64,000 nucleotides of DNA. Origin: Parabacteroides acidifaciens. GTDB lineage: Bacteria > Bacteroidota > Bacteroidia > Bacteroidales > Tannerellaceae. This document shows positions 34,198-43,318 of this stretch, in pieces. The notes beneath the pieces were generated by a model. The model did not search any database and was not told the origin of the DNA. It was given only the letters and a program-made list of their open reading frames with translations. Position 1 is the first letter of the stretch. Each line of letters opens with the position of its first letter. Location: the NCBI RefSeq assembly GCF_003363715.1, contig NZ_QREV01000012.1:45495-109494 (forward strand). Reading direction: 5' to 3'. Position numbers and translations under genes: made by a program.

Positions 34198-35472
34198 CTA
34201 AAACACTTGCATTTCGTTCCTGACTGTCGTCACGCCGATCAAGCGGTCGTAGCGGGCACCCATCGGGCGGAAGTAGACGTAGATGCTATATTCGTTTTGC
34301 GTCTGGTAGAAGTTGCCTTCTATCGGTCCGGTCTGTCCGACCGTAGATCCGGTAGGGACAAACAAATATTGGTAGTTATAGCTGCCTTGTTTCAGCAGGA
34401 CGGCTTTTTCGTATTGGTTTGTTTCGAAGTTATAGCCCATTTTACTCTTTTCGTCCAATACATTATTATACAGCTCACCGTTCAGATAGACATTTCCATC
34501 GGGCAACGGGTCACAGGCAAGCGCGAAATGCACGATGTAGTAATCGGCTTCCGTATCAGGATCGTTGCAACCGCTGCAACGGATGAAGAAACGCCCGTCC
34601 TGGTCCTGGTCGTACTGATAGGTTCCTTTGTCCCGTTTATAATCGGTCATTAGTTCCACATTATAATAAGGGTTGTGATAAGAGATGTCTTCGACGTGCA
34701 TCCCGTTATATTTGTTGCTCAGGAACTCCATACGCCGGTATTCGTTTCCGGCAGGGAAAATCAGGTTGCGGTTGTAAGCATAGGAAATCTGGTTTTCTAA
34801 AATGCTCATCGGTTGCAGGTCGGTGACGGCATTATCGCGCCGGTTGTCCTGATAGACATATATCTTCAGGTCTGTTTGCGGATAGGTGATCGGGAAATTC
34901 TTGTTGTTGATGGTGAAACTGACCTGCTGATGGCTCTGGTTGGTGTCGATGTCCGTATTCCCGCTGACGGAAGCAGCGATGTTGATGACAGGTTCGGCCA
35001 CCGAGAAACAGGCCGTAAACACGATCTGGTCCGGATTGTCTTCCTTATAGACCTGTATGGCGTAATTCCCGGAAACTTTGAACTGGACATCGTCGTTCGG
35101 AAGCAACAGGCGGTAGTTGGAATATTGGGTGGTTGTCCCGATGGAATTGGCAAAATCGTCGATTGTCATTCCCTGGAAACCGTTCATGTATTCGATGGGG
35201 CTTAACTGCGATTGTGTCCAGTCGGCATTGCAGTGTATGACGTTGTAGGCATACCGTGTGTACCCGCTGCCCAAACCGTCGAAATTGATTTCGATCCGCT
35301 CGTCGCCGCCCAAAGCGATATAGGGCTCGGATATCAACTCGCCGGCCACTTTCACCTGAAGCGTCTTTATCTGTTTGTTGTTGACGTCGGTAAAATACTT
35401 CACTTGTGCATTTGCCCCGATGGAAAGGGCAAAAAGCGACATAAAAAGCAAACTGTACACTCTCTTTTTCAT
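34198..35472 (-). CDS. Type IX secretion system plug-domain protein (DUF5103)
   Basis: A 424-residue exported protein with a signal peptide (VYSLLFMSLFALSIGANAQ). The body fits DUF5103, recently described as the plug of the type IX translocon: QIKTLQVKVAGELISEPYIA, AYNVIHCNADWTQSQLSPIEY (split), and GNFYQTQNEYSIYVYFRPMGARYDRLIGV near the end. The plug protein closes the SprA channel in the outer membrane. No other T9SS gene is next to it, as is usual in Bacteroidetes. It is divergent from nqrA. Confidence 0.88.
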   Translation of the reverse strand: MKKRVYSLLFMSLFALSIGANAQVKYFTDVNNKQIKTLQVKVAGELISEPYIALGGDERIEINFDGLGSGYTRYAYNVIHCNADWTQSQLSPIEYMNGFQGMTIDDFANSIGTTTQYSNYRLLLPNDDVQFKVSGNYAIQVYKEDNPDQIVFTACFSVAEPVINIAASVSGNTDIDTNQSHQQVSFTINNKNFPITYPQTDLKIYVYQDNRRDNAVTDLQPMSILENQISYAYNRNLIFPAGNEYRRMEFLSNKYNGMHVEDISYHNPYYNVELMTDYKRDKGTYQYDQDQDGRFFIRCSGCNDPDTEADYYIVHFALACDPLPDGNVYLNGELYNNVLDEKSKMGYNFETNQYEKAVLLKQGSYNYQYLFVPTGSTVGQTGPIEGNFYQTQNEYSIYVYFRPMGARYDRLIGVTTVRNEMQVF

Positions 35473-35534
35473 ATTTCTTTCTTTGACAATGCAAAATTAT
35501 GGAATTATTTCTTTAATTATTTCCTTTCGCCTGC

Positions 35535-35563
35535 TTTAAAGCATAAAAAATTGCTTACTTTTG
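35535..35563 (+). promoter_or_regulatory. Promoter of the nqr operon
   Basis: A -7 element TACTTTTG (35556-35563) lies 35 bases before the nqrA ATG, with a weak -33 (TTTA at 35535) 17 bases upstream. It fits the TAnnTTTG consensus. Confidence 0.6.
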
Positions 35564-35598
35564 CGGGAAAATTACATATAAACAATTTTAGTTGTATC

Positions 35599-36948
35599 AT
35601 GGCAAATGTGATTAAGATTAAAAAGGGTTTAGACATTAATCTGAAGGGCAAAGCTTCGGACGTACTGTTAAACGGGGGGAAAAGCGATACTTACGCGATC
35701 GTTCCCGATTATTATAACGGTATTGTACCCAAAGTTGTTGCCAAAGTAGGAGAAAAAGTCAAAGCCGGTTCTGTATTGATGATCGATAAGAACCGCCCGG
35801 AGATCAAGTTTGTTTCGCCTGTCAGTGGCGAAGTAACTGCCGTAAACCGAGGAGAGAAGCGTAAAGTGCTTAGCATTGTTGTTAAGCCGGATGCGCAGAT
35901 CGAGTACGAGGATTTCGGCAAGAAAAATGTAGCTTCTCTGAAAGGAGAGGAGGTTAAGGACGCAATCCTGAATGCCGGTTTGTGGCCTTATATCAAACAA
36001 CGTCCGTATGACATCGTCGCTTCGCCGGCAGATGCTCCGCGTGACATCTTTGTTTCTGCATTCTACTCCGCACCGTTAGCGCCGAACTTCGATTTCATCG
36101 TGAAAGGTCAGGAAGCAGATTTCCAGACAGGGTTGGATGCATTGGCAAAGCTTACCGCCGGTAAGGTTTATGTCGGTGTCCGCAAAGGTTCTTCCGTCAG
36201 TGTGAAAGGTGTTGAAACAGTGGAAGTGGAAGGTCCGCATCCTGCAGCGAATGTGGGAGTACAGATTAATCACATCAAGCCTGTCAACAAAGGCGAAGTG
36301 GTTTGGACGGTAAATCCTGCCGATGTGATCGTAATCGGCCGTCTGTTCAATAAAGGTATTGCCGATTTCAGCCGCCTGGTTGTGCTGACCGGTTCCGAAA
36401 CGACAGAAAGAGGATATATCAAGGCTATCTCCGGTTGTACGATCGACAGCCTGGTTGCCGGAAAGATCCTGAAAGGGAACGAAGACGTCCGTATCATCAG
36501 CGGTAATGTGCTGACCGGTACGAAGGTGATGAAAGACGACTACTTAGGCGCTTACGACAATCAGATTACCGTAATCCCGGAAGGCGACGAAACATACGAT
36601 TTCTTCGGTTGGGCTACTCCCGGCTTTGGAAAATACAGTGTCAGCCACTCTTTCCCGACTTGGCTGATGGGTAAGAACAAAGAGTATGTAATCGACGCCC
36701 GCATCAAGGGTGGCAAACGCGCCATGATCATGTCTAACGAATACGAAAGCGTATTCCCGATGGACATCATGCCGGAATACCTGCTGAAGGCAATCATCAC
36801 GTTCGATATCGACAAGATGGAAAACTTAGGTATCTACGAAGTGGCTCCCGAAGATTTTGCACTTTGCGAATTTGTTGACACATCCAAGCTTGAAATCCAG
36901 AAGATCGTTCGTCAGGGCTTGAATCTGTTATACAAGGAAATGAATTAA
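35599..36948 (+). CDS. nqrA: Na+-translocating NADH:quinone reductase subunit A
   Basis: A 449-residue peripheral subunit starting MANVIKIKKGLDINL; a long upstream in-frame extension to 35212 runs through the divergent gene and its promoter and is rejected. Family signatures include GGKSDTYAIVP, DNQITVIPEGDETYDFFGW and KRAMIMSNEYESVFPMDIMPEYLLKA. NqrA binds ubiquinone/menaquinone-side partners on the cytoplasmic face of the six-subunit complex that couples NADH oxidation to Na+ export. It is the first gene of the complete nqrABCDEF operon. Confidence 0.96.
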   Translation: MANVIKIKKGLDINLKGKASDVLLNGGKSDTYAIVPDYYNGIVPKVVAKVGEKVKAGSVLMIDKNRPEIKFVSPVSGEVTAVNRGEKRKVLSIVVKPDAQIEYEDFGKKNVASLKGEEVKDAILNAGLWPYIKQRPYDIVASPADAPRDIFVSAFYSAPLAPNFDFIVKGQEADFQTGLDALAKLTAGKVYVGVRKGSSVSVKGVETVEVEGPHPAANVGVQINHIKPVNKGEVVWTVNPADVIVIGRLFNKGIADFSRLVVLTGSETTERGYIKAISGCTIDSLVAGKILKGNEDVRIISGNVLTGTKVMKDDYLGAYDNQITVIPEGDETYDFFGWATPGFGKYSVSHSFPTWLMGKNKEYVIDARIKGGKRAMIMSNEYESVFPMDIMPEYLLKAIITFDIDKMENLGIYEVAPEDFALCEFVDTSKLEIQKIVRQGLNLLYKEMN

Positions 36949-36971
36949 TAACATTAAAAAATTAGAATACA

Positions 36972-38174
36972 TTGAAAGCGTTAAGGAATTACCTCGACAA
37001 GATTAAGCCTAACTTTGAGGAAGGCGGAAAGCTGGCGATGTTCCGTTCTGTTTTTGAAGGTATCGAAACATTCTTATTTGTTCCGAATGCGACTTCCAAA
37101 TCAGGCGTACATATTCATGACTATATTGACTCGAAGCGTACGATGACCGTGGTTATCATAGCTTTGTTGCCCGCTTTGCTTTTTGGTATGTATAATGTCG
37201 GTTATCAGCATAACCTTGCGGTTGGTACTGATCCGGGATTTCTCATGACTTTTATTTTTGGTTTTCTGGCTGTATTGCCTAAAATCATTGTTTCGTATGT
37301 AGTAGGTTTGGGTATCGAGTTTGCGGTTGCCCAGGTGAAGAAGGAAGAAATTCAGGAAGGTTTCCTGGTTTCCGGTATCCTGATCCCGATGATCGTTCCG
37401 GTGGACACTCCGCTGTGGATGATTGCTGTTGCCACTGCATTCGCTGTTGTTTTTGCAAAAGAAGTATTTGGCGGTACGGGATATAATGTATTTAATGTAG
37501 CCTTGGTTACACGTGCATTCCTGTTCTTTGCCTATCCGGCAGCCATGTCGGGCGACCAGGTGTTTGTCCGTACAGCCGACACGTTCGGTATTGGTGGCGG
37601 TCAGGTTGTGGACGGTTTCTCCGGTGCAACTCCGCTGGGACAGATTGCAATTGCAGGCAAGGAACTGATCAATTCGTTCCAGGCAGTCGATGTTCTCGGA
37701 CATCCGATTTCCACATGGGACATGTTCTTGGGTCTGATTCCGGGTTCAATCGGTGAAACATCCGTATTGGCAATTCTGATCGGTGCCGTAATCCTTCTGT
37801 TTACAAGAATCGCAAGCTGGAAGACAATGGTTTCCGTGTTTGTCGGTGGTGCTGTCATGTCATTGATCTTCAATATGGTCGGAACGACAGTTTCGATGTG
37901 CGTATCTCCGCTGGATCAACTGTTCCTGGGTGGTTTCGCATTCGGCGCCGTGTTTATGGCTACCGACCCTGTCACTTCAGCCCGTACGGAAACAGGAAAA
38001 TATATCTATGGCTTCCTGGTTGGCGCCATGGCTATTATCATCCGCGCGTTGAACCCGGGTTATCCCGAAGGTATGATGCTCGCTATCCTGTTGATGAATG
38101 TATTTGCTCCGCTGATCGACTACTACGTAGTGGAAGCTAACATCAACCGCAGATTGAAACGTGTAATCAAATAA
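36972..38174 (+). CDS. nqrB: Na+-NQR subunit B
   Basis: A 400-residue membrane subunit. The start is a TTG (MKALRNYLDKIKP), chosen because the family begins with this helix; the next ATG would remove 22 conserved residues. About ten hydrophobic segments are present. The covalent FMN site is Thr220 in VVDGFSGATPLGQ (motif SGAT). NqrB also carries riboflavin and the Na+ path. It starts 23 bp after nqrA. Confidence 0.96.
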   Translation: MKALRNYLDKIKPNFEEGGKLAMFRSVFEGIETFLFVPNATSKSGVHIHDYIDSKRTMTVVIIALLPALLFGMYNVGYQHNLAVGTDPGFLMTFIFGFLAVLPKIIVSYVVGLGIEFAVAQVKKEEIQEGFLVSGILIPMIVPVDTPLWMIAVATAFAVVFAKEVFGGTGYNVFNVALVTRAFLFFAYPAAMSGDQVFVRTADTFGIGGGQVVDGFSGATPLGQIAIAGKELINSFQAVDVLGHPISTWDMFLGLIPGSIGETSVLAILIGAVILLFTRIASWKTMVSVFVGGAVMSLIFNMVGTTVSMCVSPLDQLFLGGFAFGAVFMATDPVTSARTETGKYIYGFLVGAMAIIIRALNPGYPEGMMLAILLMNVFAPLIDYYVVEANINRRLKRVIK

Positions 38175-38187
38175 AGTAAGAAGGAGT

Positions 38188-39000
38188 ATGGCTAAATATA
38201 AATGTAAAGTATGTGGATATATCCACGAAGGAAATAAAGCTCCGGATGTTTGTCCTATATGTGCAGCTCCTGCTTCCGATTTCGAAGAAGTGAAAGACGA
38301 GGCTGCAGCCAAGAAGGGTATGAACCGGGATAGCAATGTTTATACGGTTGTATATGCTTCGGTAATGGTTGTTCTGGTAGCCGTCGTGTTGGCTTTCACT
38401 TCCCAGTCGCTGAGAAGCTTCCAGCAGAAGAATGAAGAAAACGACAAGCGCCAGCAGATTCTGCGTTCTATTAACGTAGCGGTTTCTGCCAATGAAGCTG
38501 AAGCTAAATATAACGAATTGATCAAGGAGGCATTCCTGGTAAATGAAAACGGACAGAAGGTGGACGGCGATGCTTTTGCTGCCGATGTAGTAAAGGCTGC
38601 TACCGAACACGAATACCCGGTTTTCGTAGCTAATGTAGACGGCCAGACAAAATACATCATGGCTTTGCATGGTGCAGGTCTGTGGGGCCCGCTGTGGGGA
38701 TATATTTCCGTAGATAGCGATAAGAACACGGTGTACGGCGCCGACTTCAGCCACCAGGGGGAAACTCCGGGTCTGGGTGCCGAAATCGCCAAGCCGGCGT
38801 TCAGCAGTGAATTTAAAGGCAAAAAGCTGTTTATGGATGGAACATTCAAATCTGTTGCCGTAGTAAAACCCGGCAAGAGTGTGGAAGGCCAGGATTATGT
38901 TGACGGTATTTCCGGCGGTACGATCACCAGTAAAGGTGTCGACGCGATGTTGTTCAACAGTTTGAGTGGTTATGTCAAATTTTTAACCTCACAAAATTAA
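38188..39000 (+). CDS. nqrC: Na+-NQR subunit C with an N-terminal rubredoxin-like domain
   Basis: A 270-residue protein. Residues 1-44 form a rubredoxin-like iron site with C6-x-x-C9 (YKCKVCGYIHEG) and C22-x-x-C25 (PDVCPICAAP). A linker leads to the usual NqrC: one membrane helix (about 52-70), a periplasmic domain, and the covalent-FMN Thr245 in DGISGGTITSKG (S-G-G-T). The added domain would lie on the cytoplasmic side if the topology is like that of known NqrC. The frame is continuous with no stop between the parts, and no start at the normal NqrC position is needed (although M45 could serve). This architecture is not the standard one for the subunit. Confidence 0.92.
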   Translation: MAKYKCKVCGYIHEGNKAPDVCPICAAPASDFEEVKDEAAAKKGMNRDSNVYTVVYASVMVVLVAVVLAFTSQSLRSFQQKNEENDKRQQILRSINVAVSANEAEAKYNELIKEAFLVNENGQKVDGDAFAADVVKAATEHEYPVFVANVDGQTKYIMALHGAGLWGPLWGYISVDSDKNTVYGADFSHQGETPGLGAEIAKPAFSSEFKGKKLFMDGTFKSVAVVKPGKSVEGQDYVDGISGGTITSKGVDAMLFNSLSGYVKFLTSQN

Positions 39001-39006
39001 GAGAAG

Positions 39007-39636
39007 ATGGGATTATTATCGAATAAGAATAAAGAAGTTCTGTTAGGCCCGCTTAGCGCCAACAACCCTGTTGTCGTCCAGATGCTGGGTATCTGCTCTG
39101 CGCTGGCTGTAACATCAAAACTGGAGCCGGCTATTGTAATGGGTATTTCAGTAACGGCTGTTGTGGCTTTTGCCAACGTAATCATTTCATTGATCCGTAA
39201 TACAATTCCTAACCGTATCCGTATTATCGTACAGTTGGTGGTTGTAGCTGCGTTGGTAACTATTGTTAGTGAAGTGTTGAAAGCATTTGCTTACGATGTA
39301 AACAAACAGCTTTCCGTGTTTGTCGGTCTGATCATTACCAACTGTATCCTGATGGGACGTCTGGAAGCATTTGCTTTGGGTAACGGCCCGTGGGAATCAT
39401 TCCTCGACGGTATCGGCAACGGCCTCGGGTATGCGTTGATACTGGTGATCGTCGGTTTCTTCCGCGAACTGTTAGGTTCCGGCACACTGTTAGGCTTCCA
39501 GGTAATTCCGCAGGCATTCTATGACTTCGGTTATGTGAACAACGGTTTGATGATCCTGCCTCCGATGGCGTTGATCGTGATTGCTGTGATTATTTGGGTT
39601 CATCGTGCTCGTAACAAGGAACTTCAGGAAAATTAA
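39007..39636 (+). CDS. nqrD: Na+-NQR subunit D
   Basis: A 209-residue membrane subunit with six hydrophobic helices. Family signatures are LGPLSANNPVVVQMLGICSA, FVGLIITNCILMGRLEAFAL and GFFRELLGSGTLLG. NqrD and NqrE together hold an iron centre in the membrane, with conserved Cys in ICSAL and TNCILM. It starts 6 bp after nqrC. Confidence 0.96.
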   Translation: MGLLSNKNKEVLLGPLSANNPVVVQMLGICSALAVTSKLEPAIVMGISVTAVVAFANVIISLIRNTIPNRIRIIVQLVVVAALVTIVSEVLKAFAYDVNKQLSVFVGLIITNCILMGRLEAFALGNGPWESFLDGIGNGLGYALILVIVGFFRELLGSGTLLGFQVIPQAFYDFGYVNNGLMILPPMALIVIAVIIWVHRARNKELQEN

Positions 39637-39661
39637 TGCTAACTATTAAAAGAATAATAGA

Positions 39662-40279
39662 ATGGAAGAATTATTAAGCACATTCGTCCGCTCGATTTTT
39701 GTAGACAACATGATCTTCGCATACTACTTAGGTATGTGTTCGTTCGTGGCTGTTTCCAAGAATGTGAAGACAGCTTTAGGATTAGGTATAGCAGTGACAT
39801 TCGTGCTCTTGTGTACACTGCCGATCAACTATATGCTTGAAAACTATGTACTGAAAGAAGGTGCATTGAGCTGGTTGGGGCCGGATTTCGCAAATGTGAA
39901 TCTGAGCTTCCTCGCTTTCATCATCTTTATCGCCGTTATTGCATCTTTCGTGCAATTGGTTGAAATGGTTATCGAGAAGTTTTCACCCTCTCTGTATGCT
40001 TCCCTGGGTATCTTTTTGCCGCTTATCGCTGTAAACTGCGCTATCCTGGGTGGTTCTCTGTTTATGCAGCAGAAAGCATTCCCGAATGTAGGTGTTGCAA
40101 CTGTGTATGGCTTAGGTTCTGGTATCGGATGGTTGCTGGCTATCGTAGGTATGGCTGCTATCCGTGAAAAACTGGCATATTCAGACATTCCCAAACCGTT
40201 GAAGGGTCTTGGTATTACCTTCATCATCACCGGTTTGATGGGTATGGCCTTTATGTGCTTCTCAGGTCTTAAGATTTAA
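39662..40279 (+). CDS. nqrE: Na+-NQR subunit E
   Basis: A 205-residue membrane subunit homologous to NqrD. Signatures are VRSIFVDNMIFAYYLGMCSF, LIAVNCAILGGSLFMQQ and YGLGSGIGWLLAIVGMAAIR. The Cys in GMCSF and VNCAI are the expected iron ligands shared with NqrD. It is the fifth gene of the operon, 25 bp after nqrD. Confidence 0.96.
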   Translation: MEELLSTFVRSIFVDNMIFAYYLGMCSFVAVSKNVKTALGLGIAVTFVLLCTLPINYMLENYVLKEGALSWLGPDFANVNLSFLAFIIFIAVIASFVQLVEMVIEKFSPSLYASLGIFLPLIAVNCAILGGSLFMQQKAFPNVGVATVYGLGSGIGWLLAIVGMAAIREKLAYSDIPKPLKGLGITFIITGLMGMAFMCFSGLKI

Positions 40280-40307
40280 GTATTAACGCATTAAATAACA
40301 GATAAAG

Positions 40308-41594
40308 ATGATTTTATTAATGTCGGGCGGACTTACAATCGCAGCCAGTGCAGTTGTTTTCCTTGTGATAACACTGATTCTGGTAGCCGCACTTTTGTTC
40401 GCTAAAGCAAAATTGGTACCATCCGGAAATGTAAAGCTGGAGGTAAATAAAGAAAAAGAAATAGAAACTCCGATAGGCGGAACGCTGTTGGGCGCTTTGC
40501 AGAGCGGGGGTATCTTCCTGTCTTCTGCCTGTGGTGGCGGTGGTAAATGTGGCCAGTGCCGTGCACAGGTAATCGATGGCGGAGGAGAAATCCTGCCGAC
40601 TGAAAAGGGCTTTTTCTCTCGCAAGCAGATCAAGGAACACTGGCGTCTGGCATGCCAGTGCAAGGTAAAGGAAGATATGGTCGTTCAGGTTCCGGACGAA
40701 GTATTCGGCGTAAAGGAATGGGAATGCGAAGTGATCTCCAACAAGAACGTGGCTACTTTCATCAAAGAGTTTATCGTGGCATTGCCTAAGGGCGAACACA
40801 TGGACTTCCTGCCGGGTTCTTATGCCCAGATCAAGATTCCTGCATACTCAATGGATTATGACAAAGATATCGACAAGAACCTGATCGGTGACGAATATCT
40901 GCCGGCATGGAAAAACTTCGGTCTGTTCACGCTGAAGTGCAAGAATGACGAGCCGACTATCCGTGCTTATTCTATGGCTAACTATCCTGCGGAAGGCGAC
41001 CGTATCATGTTGACGGTTCGTATCGCCACACCGCCGTTCAAGCCGAAACCCCAGGTGGGCTTCCAGGATGTGATGCCGGGTATCGCTTCTTCTTATATCT
41101 TTACCCTGAAACCGGGTGATAAAGTGACGATGAGCGGTCCTTACGGTGATTTCCATCCGATCTTCGACTCCAAGCGCGAGATGATGTGGGTCGGCGGTGG
41201 TGCCGGTATGGCTCCGTTGCGTGCGCAGATCATGCACATGACAAAGACGTTGAAGACGACAGACCGCAAGATGTCATACTTCTACGGTGCCCGTGCGCTG
41301 AACGAAGTATTCTATTTGGAAGACTTCCTGGAAATCGAAAAAGAATTCCCGAACTTCACATTCCATCTGGCGCTCGACCGTCCGGATCCTGTAGCCGATG
41401 CAGCAGGAGTGAAGTACACGGCCGGTTTCGTTCACCAGGTAATCTACGATACTTATCTGAAGGATCACGAAGCTCCGGAAGATATCGAATACTACATGTG
41501 TGGTCCGGGCCCGATGTCAAAGGCTGTGGAAAACATGTTGGACAATTTGGGTGTGCCGCGTGAAATGTTGCATTTCGACGACTTCGGTGCATAA
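40308..41594 (+). CDS. nqrF: Na+-NQR subunit F (NADH-oxidising)
   Basis: A 428-residue subunit with one N-terminal membrane helix, a 2Fe-2S ferredoxin domain (ACGGGGKCGQC and a fourth Cys in LACQC), an FAD-binding region (RAYSMANYP) and an NADH-binding domain (WVGGGAGMAPLRAQI; MCGPGPM). It takes electrons from NADH and passes them via FAD and 2Fe-2S to NqrC/D/E. A strong terminator follows the gene and ends the operon. Confidence 0.96.
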   Translation: MILLMSGGLTIAASAVVFLVITLILVAALLFAKAKLVPSGNVKLEVNKEKEIETPIGGTLLGALQSGGIFLSSACGGGGKCGQCRAQVIDGGGEILPTEKGFFSRKQIKEHWRLACQCKVKEDMVVQVPDEVFGVKEWECEVISNKNVATFIKEFIVALPKGEHMDFLPGSYAQIKIPAYSMDYDKDIDKNLIGDEYLPAWKNFGLFTLKCKNDEPTIRAYSMANYPAEGDRIMLTVRIATPPFKPKPQVGFQDVMPGIASSYIFTLKPGDKVTMSGPYGDFHPIFDSKREMMWVGGGAGMAPLRAQIMHMTKTLKTTDRKMSYFYGARALNEVFYLEDFLEIEKEFPNFTFHLALDRPDPVADAAGVKYTAGFVHQVIYDTYLKDHEAPEDIEYYMCGPGPMSKAVENMLDNLGVPREMLHFDDFGA

Positions 41595-41618
41595 ACGGTC
41601 ATTCGATCAAAATAAAAG

Positions 41619-41653
41619 AAGCGGGAAGAGATTTTTTCTTTTCCCGCTTTTTA
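41619..41653 (+). terminator. Terminator of the nqr operon
   Basis: AAGCGGGAA (41619-41627) pairs with TTCCCGCTT (41641-41649), followed by TTTATTTT. Confidence 0.85.
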
Positions 41654-41821
41654 TTTTAGAACTATTCTGTTTATTAGAATGTTATCCTTGTAAATCAAGG
41701 GAAGGGAAACTCGGTATTACAAATGGGTGACAAAAAAAATACATTTCTTTTGTAATATAGTGCAGCGTTTCCCGTTCTAAATACATCATACTTGTATATG
41801 ATTTTAAAATTGCAATAGATT

Positions 41822-42007
41822 ATGAAAGCGTTGATATTATCTTTTTTTGCGGTTATCTTAGGTTATTCTCTCATTTTTAATGAGAAGGAATCAGCGGAAC
41901 AGCCTGTTATAAAGGATAGTAATTCTGTCTATGTCGACAGGCCGGCCAATACTCAAATAAGCGATTCCATTTTGATTTACAAGGACCAAACCGCATCCAT
42001 CCTGTAA
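41822..42007 (+). CDS. Small exported or membrane-anchored protein, unknown
   Basis: A 61-residue frame starting MKALILSFFAVILGYSLIF, a signal-like or membrane helix, followed by a hydrophilic segment (KESAEQPVIKDSNSVYVD). No family is recognised. It ends 1 bp before the convergent HSDR_N gene. The 227 bp before it, after the nqrF stop, hold the terminator and otherwise nothing clear. Confidence 0.5.
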   Translation: MKALILSFFAVILGYSLIFNEKESAEQPVIKDSNSVYVDRPANTQISDSILIYKDQTASIL

Positions 42008-42008
42008 T

Positions 42009-42458
42009 TTACAGCTCGTCATATCCGGGAATACCGTTCAGAAAGACATAAGTCTGGTTGTTGTAGTCGATCTTGCAACAATAGTGGTTGAGTCCATTGC
42101 TTACGATCAGGTATTCGACATGCAAAACCATATTATAACGCGCAATCTGGTCGAATACGGCATTTGTGATGCTGACGGTAGGGGCTTTGTACTCGACAAT
42201 CACTAAAGGCGCTAAAAAGCGGTTATAAGCAACCGTATCGCAGCGTTTTGACGTTCCATTCAGTTTTACCAATACTTCATTGGCCAGAAGTTCTTTCGGA
42301 TAATTTTTGAAAGAAATCAGATAGTTGACAAAATGCTGGCGTACCCATTCCTCCGGAGTCAGGGCTACATATTTACGGCGTACGGGATCAAAGATCGTAC
42401 GTTTTCCATCTTTTTCTGTTACTTTAGGCGCGAAACCAGGTAAGTTTAATGTCAGCAT
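42009..42458 (-). CDS. HSDR_N-domain protein (restriction-enzyme R N-terminal like)
   Basis: A 149-residue protein that matches the small HSDR_N family of stand-alone proteins in Bacteroidetes. A PD-(D/E)xK-like core is visible: Asp in KRCDTVAYN, Glu and Lys in LVIVEYKAPT. No helicase, specificity or methylase subunit is nearby, so it is not a restriction system by itself. It is divergent from AMP nucleosidase (54 bp). Confidence 0.85.
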   Translation of the reverse strand: MLTLNLPGFAPKVTEKDGKRTIFDPVRRKYVALTPEEWVRQHFVNYLISFKNYPKELLANEVLVKLNGTSKRCDTVAYNRFLAPLVIVEYKAPTVSITNAVFDQIARYNMVLHVEYLIVSNGLNHYCCKIDYNNQTYVFLNGIPGYDEL

Positions 42459-42512
42459 TTACTATATTTGTTCTTTTATTCTGCGAAAACAGTCCATCAA
42501 AGGTAATGATTT

Positions 42513-43289
42513 ATGAAAACAAAACAAGAAATTGTCGAGAATTGGTTGCCGCGCTATACGGAACGGAAACTGGAAGACTTTGATAAATATATCCTGCTTA
42601 CCAACTTTACGAAATATGTGGAGCTGTTTGCAGAACATTTCAATGTCCCGATCTTAGGGCTGAAGAACACGATGCCGAATGCTTCCGCCAACGGTGTAAC
42701 GATCATCAACTTTGGAATGGGTAGTGCGAATGCGGCTACGATCATGGACCTGTTGTCTGCGATCAAACCGACGGCAGTCCTTTTTCTGGGGAAATGCGGA
42801 GGGTTGAAAAAGACGAATAACCTGGGTGACTACGTCATGCCGATCGCTGCCATACGCGGGGAAGGAACATCAAACGAATACCTTCCGGCGGAAGTACCGT
42901 CGCTTCCGGCCTTCTCGATGATGCGCGCCATTTCGTCTGCAATCCGCGACCGGGGAAAAGATTACTGGACCGGTACGGTTTACACAACGAACCGGCGGGT
43001 ATGGGAATACGATAACGATTTTAAAGATTATCTTCGGCGGACGCATGCCACCGGCATCGATATGGAAACTGCGACACTGTTTACGGCAGGCTTTGCCAAC
43101 AAGATCCCGACAGGTGCGCTGCTGATGATTTCCGATAAGCCGATGGAAGAAGACGGAGTGAAGACGGAAGCCAGTGACCGGGCCGTGACAAAAAACTTTG
43201 CTGAAGAGCATCTCATGTTGGGAGTGGAAGCGCTTCGTCAGATTATCGACGGAAAGAAAACAATCCGTCATATCCGCTTCAGTTGGTAA
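42513..43289 (+). CDS. amn: AMP nucleosidase
   Basis: A 258-residue member of the PNP/UDP phosphorylase superfamily. The AMP-nucleosidase type is suggested by FGMGSANAATIMDLLSAIKP, LGKCGGLKKTNNLGDYVMP and the substrate segment THATGIDMETATLF. It splits AMP to adenine and ribose 5-phosphate. Bacteroidetes forms are shorter than the E. coli enzyme (no N-terminal regulatory domain), as here. It is 29 bp upstream of holA. Confidence 0.88.
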   Translation: MKTKQEIVENWLPRYTERKLEDFDKYILLTNFTKYVELFAEHFNVPILGLKNTMPNASANGVTIINFGMGSANAATIMDLLSAIKPTAVLFLGKCGGLKKTNNLGDYVMPIAAIRGEGTSNEYLPAEVPSLPAFSMMRAISSAIRDRGKDYWTGTVYTTNRRVWEYDNDFKDYLRRTHATGIDMETATLFTAGFANKIPTGALLMISDKPMEEDGVKTEASDRAVTKNFAEEHLMLGVEALRQIIDGKKTIRHIRFSW

Positions 43290-43318
43290 TTGGAATAAAA
43301 GAGTGATTACGCGAAAAT

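Noticed and set aside
35212..35598. N-terminal extension of nqrA by about 130 residues
   Set aside because: It crosses the divergent gene, its start and the nqr promoter; the family start is MANVIKIKKG at 35599.
42009..42458. Type I restriction system
   Set aside because: Only an HSDR_N-like domain is present. No helicase, methylase or specificity gene is near.
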